Shown here piece by piece: positions 6,683 to 15,104 of a DNA stretch of 26,886 nucleotides. Where the stretch lies: the NCBI GenBank assembly GCA_001586965.3, contig LUCW03001653.1, positions 1 to 26,886 on the forward strand. Reading direction: 5' to 3'. The first letter of the stretch is position 1, and every line of letters starts with the position of its first letter. The notes under the pieces are model-generated. The model saw only the letters and a list, made by a program, of their open reading frames with translations, was not told the DNA's origin and made no database searches. A program made the position numbers and the translations under genes. The stretch is from Sphaeroforma sirkka (lineage: Eukaryota > Opisthokonta > Ichthyosporea > Ichthyophonida).

Positions 6683-7924
6683 GTGGGGCAAGATATGTTG
6701 AAAGGCTTGGGCCTATACATAGGCGGTATCCAATCGCCACTTGCACCAATAGACCCCACAGAACTAGAAGAGCTCCTCGAACCCATACCACGCCGACAGG
6801 CACCTAACACGACGGAACCCGTCGATGTACGCCAACGGTTGGCACAGGATTTGGAAGCCAATGCGAAAATTGCCGACAACGCGCGCTGTCGTCTGGAAGG
6901 GAGTGAGGTAACCATCCCAGTAACCCATGAACAAGCGTTGCAGATGCGGCGATCGGCGCGTAACTTCGTATCCGATCGATGGCTCCCCTATGTGGATGAA
7001 CAAGTGAAGAAGTGGTTGACGGATTTGGTGATCACGAAACGAACGACACCAACGACTGTTAATCTTCCTCTCCTTGCGGTACCGACATTCGATGCGGAAG
7101 GCAACGTCAAGAAGGTACGCGTGTGTTTAGACATGCGTGCCGTTAACGCGCTTATTCCTGGTGACCAGTTCCTGATCCCCAAGGTCAACGAACTCATATC
7201 TCGCCTCAAGAGTAAGAAGTACTACACGACGCTGGACATATCGGCTGCATACCACAGGCTGCCCATCCATCCAGACTCACAATACTTATTTAGTTTTACA
7301 CACGAACGTTATCAGTACTCGTTCACATCAGCACCGTTCGGTCTTCATGTACTCACGCAGCAGTTTCAACGTACCTTGAGTACAATACTTGATGGCTTAC
7401 CGGTTCACCACTATATCGATGACATAGTTATCGCCAGTGACGGTTATGACGAACACGTTAGGACGGTGCAGAAGGTGATACAACGCTTAACATACCACAG
7501 TTTTAAGCTTAACCCTGCCAAGTGCCACTTCGCTATCTCCGAAGTCATGATCCTAGGGAAGAAAGTATCGGCACAAGGCATTGACATTGACCATGAAAAG
7601 CAGGCCAATTTGATCGACTGGCCCACACCACAACGATACAAAGATATAGCCTCGGCGTTGGGTTTAGCAAATTACCTCCACGAACATCTGCCTAATTTCG
7701 CGAACACGGTTGCACCCTTGCGCGAATTTTGCAAACTCAAACCAAAGGAGTTGATAGGTGATCGTTGGGAGGAGAGACATGCACAGGCGTGGCAGGCAAT
7801 GAAAGACGCAGTGGTGAATGCTGTGGCGTTACACTTTCCGGTCGACGGCATTCCTCTAAACTTGGAAACCGACGCTAGCGATTACGGTTTAGGGGGGAGC
7901 GCTATTCCAATGGGTCAACGGTAA
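6683..7924 (+). CDS. pol: Copy A Pol: linker, RT and RNase H start (413 aa)
   Basis: This is reverse transcriptase with VRVCLDMRAVN, DISAAYHRLPIHPDS, FTSAPFGLHVLTQQFQ and a complete YIDD box at residues 244-247. The thumb and connection follow (MILGKKVSAQGIDI; DIASALGLANYLHEHLPNF), then the first RNase H motif TDASDYGLGG near the end. The ATG at 6683 is internal (GQDM of the protease tail); upstream, a one-base insertion near 6680 disturbs the frame. The frame closes at 7924 because a G-run at about 7892-7897 has six G where five keep the frame. The E1 homologue is clearly similar along the whole length. Confidence 0.93.
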   Translation: MGQDMLKGLGLYIGGIQSPLAPIDPTELEELLEPIPRRQAPNTTEPVDVRQRLAQDLEANAKIADNARCRLEGSEVTIPVTHEQALQMRRSARNFVSDRWLPYVDEQVKKWLTDLVITKRTTPTTVNLPLLAVPTFDAEGNVKKVRVCLDMRAVNALIPGDQFLIPKVNELISRLKSKKYYTTLDISAAYHRLPIHPDSQYLFSFTHERYQYSFTSAPFGLHVLTQQFQRTLSTILDGLPVHHYIDDIVIASDGYDEHVRTVQKVIQRLTYHSFKLNPAKCHFAISEVMILGKKVSAQGIDIDHEKQANLIDWPTPQRYKDIASALGLANYLHEHLPNFANTVAPLREFCKLKPKELIGDRWEERHAQAWQAMKDAVVNAVALHFPVDGIPLNLETDASDYGLGGSAIPMGQR

Positions 7925-7937
7925 GAAACATTACTTA

Positions 7938-9257
7938 ATGTTCTTTAGTAAGACTCTGAACCATGCGCAACAGAACTACGCCACACCTATGAAGGAGTTA
8001 CTGGCATTGGTATATGGACTGACACATTTCAGGGAATACTTGGATGGGCAACGGTTTGCGGTCTTCACGGACCACAAGGCCCTTGTATATATGAACACAC
8101 AGCTCAAGCTTAATCCGATGCTTCAGAGATGGCATCATATCATCGCGCCATTCAACTTTACCATATCGCATATACCAGGAGAGTCAAATGTGCTCCCGGA
8201 CATGTTAAGTAGAGTACACGAGGGGACAGCGGAGCAGGACGAACTCGAAATAATGTATACCGACGGCTGGCAGTTATTCCCTAGTTACTTTGAACAAGCG
8301 CAACAACACTTTGGACCGAATGACATAGATGTATTTGCGGACCCAACCAACGCTCAGCTTCCTCGGTTCTGGACGAAGGATGATGGGGAAGGAGCGTTTG
8401 CCCACGACTGGTCGATAGTCGATGGATGGATGAACCCGCCTTGGGGACAGATACACAGGATGTTACGCAAGATACGAGCCGACGGCGCACGGGCCACAGT
8501 ATGTCTACCATGGGTACCAAGAGCACCATGGTTCGACCTGTTCAAGCAGTTATTGCAGACAGAACCGGTGCTGGTACCACGGACACCACACACGTTCCTC
8601 AAGTACGCTAAGTACGCATGTGGGAAGACACCATGGGGTCATACCGTAGTAGCACGGGTGGGTCCTCCCAATGGATTCAAACTGGACCCGCTGTTTTCAC
8701 AGCGACTTGGTTTTGCAGAACCAAAGCATACAAAATATGTCATGTGCTTAGACACAAGAGAAAGTCGGCTGGCAGATGCAGAGGGTCAACCGGCGTTTGC
8801 ACAAGCGAGTCCGGCGGAGAAACAGCGTCGTACGCAACTCACGCAAGCGCAACACGAACAAGGACATCATGGGGCGGCGGACACAGTCCAACAACTTCGT
8901 CAGAACGGTCACGTTTGGCCAGGGGCACTTGAGTTAGCCACAGAAGTTAAGCGGCAATGTGGCACATGTTTGGGACAGGACACACTTCGTAAAGGTTTCC
9001 ACCCGATGATTAGCATCGATGCACGCTACCCGTGGGACCATATTCAAGTGGACTACATCCCGATGCCACTGGAGTCCAGACGCAAGAACAATTATATTCT
9101 TCACGTCTTAGACATCGCCACAGGCTATTCTATCCTTCGAGCCACACCGGACAAGACAAAGGAAACCACGACACAGACACTCATAGAGATTTTTGGCGAA
9201 CATGGGTTCCCCGTAAAATCCAAACAGACATGGGGAAGGAGTTCACCAACAAGTTAG
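7938..9257 (+). CDS. pol: Copy A Pol: RNase H, Dam-like domain, integrase N-half (439 aa)
   Basis: RNase H continues with FFSKTLNHAQQNY, KELLALVYGL, FTDHKALVYM and LPDMLSR. From about residue 120 to 250 lies the Dam-like domain: DVFADPTNAQLPRFW, then G-A-F-A-x-D-W, NPPW at 166-169, TVCLPWVPRAPWFDLF and TPWGHTVVARVG. Integrase starts with the zinc finger QHEQGHHGAADT and CGTCLGQ, and the first core aspartate in IQVDYIPMPL. The frame is lost near 9210, where four C follow GGGTT (five keep the frame). Compared with copy B, a 9-bp in-frame piece is missing near 8755. Confidence 0.92.
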   Translation: MFFSKTLNHAQQNYATPMKELLALVYGLTHFREYLDGQRFAVFTDHKALVYMNTQLKLNPMLQRWHHIIAPFNFTISHIPGESNVLPDMLSRVHEGTAEQDELEIMYTDGWQLFPSYFEQAQQHFGPNDIDVFADPTNAQLPRFWTKDDGEGAFAHDWSIVDGWMNPPWGQIHRMLRKIRADGARATVCLPWVPRAPWFDLFKQLLQTEPVLVPRTPHTFLKYAKYACGKTPWGHTVVARVGPPNGFKLDPLFSQRLGFAEPKHTKYVMCLDTRESRLADAEGQPAFAQASPAEKQRRTQLTQAQHEQGHHGAADTVQQLRQNGHVWPGALELATEVKRQCGTCLGQDTLRKGFHPMISIDARYPWDHIQVDYIPMPLESRRKNNYILHVLDIATGYSILRATPDKTKETTTQTLIEIFGEHGFPVKSKQTWGRSSPTS

Positions 9258-9955
9258 TGGAGCTTCTGGTCCAGGAAGTGGGGATGCTACATAAGGTGTC
9301 TCCACCATATCGACCCCAAGTGCTGGGCGCGGCAGAACGACGTCACAAGGAGATTACACGTTCTATTCGACAATGCTGTGAGGCAGTTCCCCTTCGATGG
9401 GACGAACGCCTTCCGTTTACGATGCTATACCAGAACCTTCGGATATCCCGTCGCCATAAGAGTGCACCGTTTAGCGTGTACTTTGGCCGCCGCCATGTTC
9501 CGTTCGCCGATTTCACGGACGAGTTACCGGATTCTCAGCCGATGACGAATGACACCTGGGCACAACGATTAGACCAGTTACAGGACACTATATTGCCGAC
9601 CCTCCACCACATTACCAAGAAGTATACAGGCAAGCTTACGACGACATTTGACCGCCTGCATGCTCACGACTTGGTACATTTCGACGAAGGAGATGTGGTC
9701 ATGGTACGATCAGAAGGCCGAACAACGAAGGCTATGCGGCCATTGTTTGGACCATATGTAGTCAAAGCTAGACACGGCCAACGCTACGAGTTAGCGAACA
9801 AGGATGGTTCCGCCCCACCAGAATTCAAGACCAAACCGGTACGGGTGGAACTCCTCCGTTTAGTGCATAGACGCACAGACCCACCAATTAACGAAGACTT
9901 ATGGACCGAAGGAGGGGGTGGAGTTTCGCCATATTATCACACATCGTACGAATGA
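9212..9955 (+). CDS. pol: Copy A Pol: integrase core second half and GPY module
   Basis: Starting at RKIQTDMGKEF, this frame holds the second catalytic aspartate (IQTD) and the glutamate in PQVLGAAERRHKEI, then LRISRRHKSAPFSVYFGRRH and the GPY module LFGPYVVKARHGQRYEL. It completes the D-D-E integrase begun in the preceding frame. It runs out at 9953-9955 just before the chromodomain because a G-run at 9914-9918 has five G where four would join the frames. Confidence 0.92.
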   Translation, partial: RKIQTDMGKEFTNKLVELLVQEVGMLHKVSPPYRPQVLGAAERRHKEITRSIRQCCEAVPLRWDERLPFTMLYQNLRISRRHKSAPFSVYFGRRHVPFADFTDELPDSQPMTNDTWAQRLDQLQDTILPTLHHITKKYTGKLTTTFDRLHAHDLVHFDEGDVVMVRSEGRTTKAMRPLFGPYVVKARHGQRYELANKDGSAPPEFKTKPVRVELLRLVHRRTDPPINEDLWTEGGGGVSPYYHTSYE

Positions 9956-10106
9956 TGAGACGGGGAAATTAGAATACCTGGTGAGATGGCGAGAAGGCGA
10001 ACCAACGTGGGAAACAGCAGAAGCTTTTGATGATGCCAACGATATCGCGGCCTACCACAAAGCTTCGCAGACACGGACACGTAAGCGCCAACGTGCACAA
10101 GTCTAA
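9918..10106 (+). CDS. pol: Copy A chromodomain
   Basis: This is the C-terminal chromodomain of Pol: EFRHIITHRTNDETGKLEY, YLVRWREGEPTWETAEAFDD and DIAAYHKASQ with a basic tail (RTRKRQRAQV). It probably targets integration by binding histone marks. The first codon is not a natural start; the domain belongs to the integrase frame upstream, offset by a G-run. It is essentially identical to copy B. Confidence 0.9.
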   Translation: MEFRHIITHRTNDETGKLEYLVRWREGEPTWETAEAFDDANDIAAYHKASQTRTRKRQRAQV

Positions 10107-10142
10107 TACTTTATCTTCAATATAACTTTGTTCTCGGATATC

Positions 10143-10786
10143 GAGCTCAAGCTCTGGAGCATAAACCAGCAACTCTAGCTCCCGAGTATAAACCAGCCAC
10201 TCGAGCTCTTGAGTATAAAAAAGCAGCGACTCTAGCTCCCGAGTATAAACCAGCAACTCTAGCTCCCGAGTATAAACCAGCCTCTCGAGCTCTTGAGTAT
10301 AAAAAGCAGCGACTCTAGCTCCCGAGTATAAACCAGCAACTCTAGCTCCCGAGTATAAACCAGCCTCTCGAGCTCCCGAGTATAAACCAGCCTCTCGAGC
10401 TCTTGAGTATAAAAAAAGCAGCGACTCTAGCTCCCGAGTATAAACCAGCCACTGAGCTCTTGAGTATAAAAAAGCAGCGACTCTAGCTCCCGAGTATAAA
10501 CCAGCCTCTCGAGCTCTTGAGTATAAAAAAGCAGCGACTCTAGCTCCTGAGTATAAACCAGCGACTCTAGCTCCCGAGTATAAACCAGCAACTCTAGCTC
10601 CCGAGTATAAACCAGCCTCTCGAGCTCTTGAGTATAAAAAAGCAGCGACTCTAGCTCCCGAGTATAAACCAGCCACTCGAGCTCGCGAGAATAAACGGTT
10701 AGCACTCGAGCTCGCGAGGAAAATCGTCAGCGGCTCAAGCTCGCGAGGTTAAATGAGCCACTCTTGCTTCGGAGTATAACACAGCG
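10143..10786 (+). repeat. Minisatellite, about 27-31 bp unit, about 23 copies (E2 3' region)
   Basis: Tandem units read CTCTAGCTCCCGAGTATAAA followed by CCAGC (27 bp), alternating with a longer form, CTCGAGCTCTTGAGTATAAA followed by AAAGCAGCG. About 20 are well conserved and the last three to four (10680-10786) are degenerate. Each contains AGCTC-n-GAG and TATAAA. The array lies between chromodomain and LTR. Copy B has the same array with fewer units. A long antisense reading frame here is a by-product of the repeat. Confidence 0.93.
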
Positions 10787-10980
10787 AAATCAATCAAACA
10801 ACTCCTTGGGCATTGTTTTGAAACAGCGGGTTAATGGTTTGCACGGTTTCTGCCACTGGCAGTTTTTCTCCGACACAAATACAGTCCTATATTGTACTTG
10901 CCAAACTCCTATATGCTGACACAGATGAACAGTAGCTTCAAGAATTCAAACACGACGGGTCGCTCGAGACGTACACATCG
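10787..10980 (+). other. Non-coding spacer between the two E2 3' arrays
   Basis: This is unique sequence of about 190 bp with no plausible reading frame, conserved in copy B (about 17626-17820). No known signal is recognised. Confidence 0.6.
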
Positions 10981-11147
10981 GGTCCTCTAGCTCTCTGAGG
11001 TAAAATGCCAGCACAATGCTCTAGCTCTCTGAGGATAAATGCCAGCACAATGCTCTAGCTCTCGAGGATAAATGCCAGCACAATGCTCTAGCTCTCGAGG
11101 ATAAATGCCAGCACAATGCTCTAGCTCTCGAGGATAATGCCAGCACA
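10981..11147 (+). repeat. Second E2 minisatellite, about 33 bp unit, 5 copies
   Basis: Units of GCTCTAGCTCTCGAGGATAAA followed by TGCCAGCACAAT are repeated five times, some with CTCTGAGG instead of CTCGAGG. The core is related to the upstream 27-bp array (CTAGCTC-n-GAG-n-ATAAA-CCAGC). Copy B has five copies. Confidence 0.93.
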
Positions 11148-11223
11148 TAAGGTACTATGCTATTCTTATCATCTCTGAAACTGGCACACTGCTTTGTTCA
11201 GTGCTTCAGTTTGGGGGGGGGGT
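11148..11223 (+). promoter_or_regulatory. E2 pre-LTR segment ending in a polypurine tract (copy A)
   Basis: A short conserved stretch ends in ten G (11213-11222), then TT and the LTR. A G-run directly before an LTR is the expected plus-strand primer. Copy B has the matching C-run on the + strand at 17379-17390. Confidence 0.8.
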
Positions 11224-11468
11224 TGTGGTCAGAATACAAGTACTTATATTTATTTGATTATTTTAGGTTTATTACAAGTTTTACAGTTTATCAGAATAAT
11301 CTGATAAACTGGGTTTTAGGGTTTTGCTGGTTTTACAGCACATGACTAATGACTCATTTAAGAGTCAGTCATTTTAGGATTACTGTTTATAATTACTAAT
11401 AAATGAACAACGTCCCTCCCTGAGGAGGAGAACGTTGAGATACAGTTATCTCGCGTATACTTACTACA
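11224..11468 (+). repeat. E2 3' LTR of copy A, 245 bp
   Basis: It runs from TGTGGTCAGA to TTACTACA and matches the two LTRs of copy B with few differences. It holds three inverted repeats: CAGTTTATCAGA against TCTGATAAACTG, TGACTC against GAGTCA, and a GC-rich one around CCTCCCTGAGGAGG flanked by AACGT and ACGTT. These would form hairpins in the RNA. Confidence 0.92.
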
Positions 11469-11482
11469 TACATTTAAAATGT

Positions 11483-11888
11483 GGAAAAGTCACTAAATGT
11501 ACATTCACCCATTTTGTCGATGAAAACGAACTGAAATATTGATCAAATATGTACAAATGTACATTTAGCGACAATTACATTTTTTTAATGTTCATTTAGT
11601 GACTTTATCGTGCAAAATTTGTTTAAATTTAAATTGAAGAGCCTTCGGCTATATCAATTTTCGACTAATAAATTTGTTGAGGGAGGTTATGTTGTCTTTT
11701 ATTATTTGTTGTTTGTATATGCTACTTCATTCAAGCTTATCTCACTGCCTAGTGCGCAACTCACGTGGTCGATGATGCTCTTTTACAGAATCGTATGAGA
11801 ATTGCATTTCCATCTTACTAAGTAAATCAGCTCTAACAAGAGGTGGCATACTATCTAATATAATATTTGTACATTTAGTGACTTTCCC
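11483..11888. mobile_element. Possible MITE with 21-bp terminal inverted repeats
   Basis: The left end GGAAAAGTCACTAAATGTAC is mirrored by GTACATTTAGTGACTTTCCC at the right end, with one mismatch in 21. ATGT lies on both sides (11479-11482 and 11889-11892) as a possible target duplication. The same motif recurs inside, for example TTCATTTAGTGACTTT near 11591. The interior is AT-rich with no credible protein. The 406-bp length fits a non-autonomous DNA transposon; its superfamily cannot be told. Confidence 0.5.
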
Positions 11889-11892
11889 ATGT

Positions 11893-12115
11893 AGGCCATG
11901 TACATTTAGAGTATTTCCTCACATATTATAGTATGTCTCCAGGGCGACTTCTGGACAGCTCGGGTACCCTGATATAGGAAAATATATACTTCCCTATCTT
12001 AATATATTGGCTCGCATTGTGTCATGCTTATTAATTCATTGAGCCTTGGATCTTTACTCCTTAAAGGGTAACACAGCGTGATGGTAGCTTTGTGTAAATG
12101 AACATGTTTCAATAA
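11893..12115. other. AT-rich spacer, nothing recognised
   Basis: This lies between the MITE-like unit and the end of element D. There is one more TGTACATTTAGAG word at 11899-11911 and no reading frame or signal I can support. Confidence 0.4.
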
Positions 12116-13309
12116 TTAGGCAATTAACTGCCATGGTGGATTAGCCCACGCATTATGTTTCGAGAGGTCTAGTTGAAAGGCATCTCCTAAAGGATGATTT
12201 AAAGTCCTGTAATTCTTTAGTTGTGCATTATGATGTGCAGAAAACATGTAAATTGTATGTGGCCCAAATATCTTTTGAGCCAGTTCAAACCACCTGGGGT
12301 TACATTTCCAGTCAGTGGCTAGTAACTCACGTACAGATTTATTGAAGTCCGGTACGAAGCGTGATAACATATCCGATAAATGGTGATGTATCCCTGGTAG
12401 ATGTTTGATATCAAAATGAAGTTTTGATATTGTATCATGCCATCGGCTCAGTAATTGAGAGTCTGGCTTCATCTCCTTCATAAATTGAAGGGACTTTTGA
12501 TCACACATCAGCGTAAAAGGTGTTCCGTACAAGTAATCGCGGAAATGTGTTAGAGCTGCTATTATGGCTAGTAGTTCTTGTTTTACAGTTGGATAATTCA
12601 ACTGTGATGCATTCATTGCTCGGCTAAAGAATTGTATATACCTAGGTTTATTATCTATAACCTGGTATAGTACGCCTCCGAGTGCTAAGTATGATGCGTC
12701 CGTTGCTATTTCAAAAGACACGCCATCGACTGGTTCCTGTACAGCAGGGGCTTGTTGGTCTGCGTGCTTGAGCGCTTTAAATGCGTCGTCACACTCTTTA
12801 GTCCACAAGTCTCCTAGTTTGCCTTTATGACATCTTAAGTGTCCAAAGGGTTTAAGATAATCAGCTAAGTGTGGTACTCCATCTGAAAAGAAGTTTACAA
12901 ACCCACACATGCTGTTCACATCTCTCCCTGTAGTTGGTGTGTGCCAATCTAACAGGTATTCCACCTTACCGGGGTCAATTTTAATACCTTCCCCAGATAT
13001 ACGATAGTCTAAGAGTTGTATTTCGTTCATTGCGAAGTGACATTTCTTCTCGTTAATCTTGAAGTTTTGTTCATTGAGTTTCTGAAGGACTCGTCTGACT
13101 AATACGACATGTTCGCCCTTAGTCTTAGAAAAGTTGACTATGACATCTATATAGACTTGCACGTTAGGCATGTCTGCAAATATTTCTTCCATAACTTGTT
13201 GGAAGAATACTGGTAAGGAGTGCAACCCGAAAGGTGCACCTCTAAACCTGTAATGTTTACCTTTCCAGGTAAAACTAAAGTACTTACGATGGGGTTCATA
13301 AGTTTGCAT
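12116..13309 (-). pseudogene. pol: Element D Pol: RT C-half, RNase H, Dam-like start (397 aa), catalytic residue lost
   Basis: The long frame has FSFTWKGKHYRFRGAPFGL, VFFQQVMEEIFADMPN, then VYIDVIVNFS where RTs have Y-x-D-D: the second catalytic aspartate is valine, so polymerase activity is not expected. RNase H motifs follow: ATDASYLALGGVLYQ, KQELLAIIAALTHFRD, MCDQKSLQFM and LSDMLSR. The C-terminus is the Dam-like segment (YMFSAHHNAQLKNYR; NPPW at 390-393), cut off at residue 397. The first ATG is internal; the RT N-terminus lies upstream in another frame beyond a tandem repeat. Confidence 0.9.
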
Positions 13310-13320
13310 TCTATGATATC

Positions 13321-13388
13321 CCTGTGTTAGGTCTATGGTGATACCCCTGTGTTAGGTCTATGGTGATACCCCTGTGTTAGGTCTATGG
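13321..13388 (-). repeat. 25-bp tandem triplication inside element D RT
   Basis: The + strand word CCTGTGTTAGGTCTATGG, followed by TGATACC, occurs at 13321 and 13346, and in part at 13371. It covers the codons for IDLTQGYH, a conserved RT segment. As 25 is not a multiple of three, it breaks the frame here. Confidence 0.9.
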
Positions 13389-13666
13389 ATGTAAACACCG
13401 TAGCACCTTTTATTAGTCTCAGTAACTCGTTTATACGAGGGAGATGAAAACTATGAGTCGGTAATAACTTATTTATTGGGCTCATGTCTAGACATATTCT
13501 GACTTTCTTAAATGTTCCGTCGGAGTTGTGTTGATCAACTGCCAATAATGCGAAGTTTGCTGTCGTTTGTTGGTAATTGATTTCGATCACCCCATCGGAT
13601 AACCATTTCTCGTGTCTCCAAGAAACATAGTTCCTCGAAGGACATTTGAGCTTAATAAAGTCTACC
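13333..13666 (-). pseudogene. pol: Element D RT N-terminal portion
   Basis: From about 13666 the reverse strand encodes VDFIKLKCPSRNYVSWRH, then ANFALLAVDQHNSDGTFKKV, RICLDMSPINKLLPTHSF, HLPRINELLRLIKG and FTSIDLTQGYH, the N-terminal RT motifs. An ATG at 13590 is internal. The frame ends inside the 25-bp repeats, which separate it from the rest of RT. Element C carries a degraded version of the same stretch (PINKIIPTHSFHLPRINEM). Confidence 0.88.
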
Positions 13667-14467
13667 TGTAATCATAGCAGGTCCCGGAGTATCAAATCAT
13701 ATATAATACGTAAGGATATAAAAATAGGATATTAATATCCACTACGTCGCATTTAAGGTAGAGGTTTTACTATGTGGTATTTAAATAACTGTGAACAATC
13801 TTATGTATCTTAAGATACTAAAAGATGGTAAACAATGGCTTTCCTCTATGACATCCTATACTGAGACAACTCATAGAATACAGGCTGAAGGCTGGTAACA
13901 AAGCTTTTATTTTAAAATAATAAACCTAGGTTTTAAAACCTAAAATCCTATTGGCTTGGTTTCTTAAGAAACCAATCAATAATAACTCAGCACAAGCCTC
14001 GGGTCGCCCTAAGGGAATGCCACGCCAACCTGGGACGTAACGTATACATTTTCTTTTTCTTTTTGTTCTTAAGTGGCCAATTAAGCCGGAACCCTGGACA
14101 ATATGTACTTTCCTTAAAAGGATAAAATCTGTTTCATTGGAAGCGACTGGCAAAGCGCAATAGTGCATAGCCAACACAACTGTCCAACGGGATGACAGTT
14201 ATTATTATCTAGGCGAAACCCTAAATAAATGAACCCGATGACGGTCTGAGAAGCGAAGGAATAATAGACAAGGGTGCCTACCCGTCTAGCCATACTTTTT
14301 GACTAAATGACTAGTTATACGTGTGCATACACGTAAGATTCAATTGAATCGATTAAATAAAATAAAAAGCACTTTGTGTGAGATCAGAAAATTTTATTCT
14401 ACTTACGTAGACAGCTTTTACAAGCATATAGAAGCTTAAGCTTATTGAAGGATTTAAATCCTGATAA
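13667..14467. other. AT-rich non-coding stretch, probably leader or LTR remnant of element C
   Basis: About 800 bp with no credible gene. It holds perfect palindromes: GGATATTAATATCC at 13727-13740 and TTGGTTTCTTAAGAAACCAA at 13956-13975, plus GGTTTTAAAACC near 13929. TACGTGT and ACACGTA flank GCAT near 14308-14332. By position it should contain the 5' end of element C, but I could not define an LTR because no second copy is in the window. Confidence 0.4.
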
Positions 14468-15104
14468 ATGCCTCCTAAAAAAGGGAAAGGCAAGAAAAAG
14501 GTTCCAAGAGAACCAACGGTCCACTGGGTGGATCCAGTAACTCGACCTAGACAGACTGTTGCAGAACAGAATGTCGAATCATACCAGAAGAGACTGGATA
14601 TGGTTCGAGTTAAGAGACAAAAGAAGGACTTTGGTGAATGCCCTGGCAACAGTCAAGGCTGCCAGAGAACTGGAACTGATGCACTCTCCGGCATCATCGC
14701 ACTATGTGTCGGAAAATAAGCCAATGGACAAAGATGTCGCAGGACCATCAACAGCAGTCGATAAGCCAGGCAGGAAGGAAACTGCTAAGACGTCAAAGGT
14801 CAAAGACTCTCTACAGAGCCAGGCCTTAGCAACTGCTACAGTTGCACCATCAACTTATATGGAAGTAGATGAAGAGTCACGTAAGGTGACTGATTTAATC
14901 GATTTAGATCGAGATCCTTTACCATCAAAAGGTAAAGAGAAGGCTGTTGAGACTACTGTTACCAGCAAGTCTCACACAACTTCAAAGTCAACTGTAGAGG
15001 AGCCGTATGAGTACATGCTTCCATCTCCAGGAGACGTTAGTGACGATATGTCACAACCAGTGACCCCTGATGCTGTCAAAGTAAAGGCAAAGTCACATGA
15101 TTAG
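14468..15104 (+). pseudogene. gag: Element C gag N-terminus
   Basis: The ATG at 14468 starts a very basic peptide (PPKKGKGKKKVPREPTVHW). Its frame ends at 14719, but by about 14600 sense coding has moved to the frame running to 15104 (LVNALATVKAARELELMHS, then PSTYMEVDEESRKVTDLIDL). The segment is Lys/Ser/Thr-rich and looks disordered. A TAG at 15102-15104 stops it, yet the same frame is open again directly after (QSLSGLDKLINEVNTFEKS), so the stop is probably a point mutation. No conserved domain is recognised. Confidence 0.65.

Larger units (their letters stand above)
6659..11468 (+). mobile_element. Copy A of E2: 5'-truncated Ty3/Gypsy element with 3' LTR
   Basis: The sequence is nearly identical to copy B on the opposite strand, from the end of protease (TGCCGACGGG at 6659) through RT, RNase H, Dam-like domain, integrase, chromodomain, two minisatellites, a G-run and the LTR. 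Everything upstream (5' LTR, leader, gag and the protease active site) is missing, and the break lies directly against the E1 inverted LTR piece. It keeps the RT core that copy B has lost. Confidence 0.93.
12116..13666 (-). mobile_element. Element D (family E3): pol fragment truncated at both ends
   Basis: The reverse strand encodes RT, RNase H and the start of the Dam-like domain and then stops right after NPPWQLIA. No integrase, gag, protease or LTR is attached. The other end stops at about 13666, in the segment VDFIKLKCPSRNYVSWRH. It is more distant from E1 and E2 than these are from each other, and close to element C (VDFTELKCPSRNYVSHRH; DNKPR). Confidence 0.88.

Noticed and set aside
9969..10705. 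Antisense 235-codon and 92-codon frames with repeated LYSGAR / YTRELE peptides, and their counterparts at 17900-18467
   Set aside because: They are translations of the 27-31 bp minisatellite on the non-sense strand. Unit lengths close to multiples of three keep them open; no start context, domain or conservation beyond the repeat itself.
10143..11147. CRISPR-like array
   Set aside because: Units are contiguous and near-identical without unique spacers, and lie inside a eukaryotic retrotransposon. This is a minisatellite.
13926..14177. 83-codon - strand frame
   Set aside because: No recognisable motif, in AT-rich spacer; chance frame.
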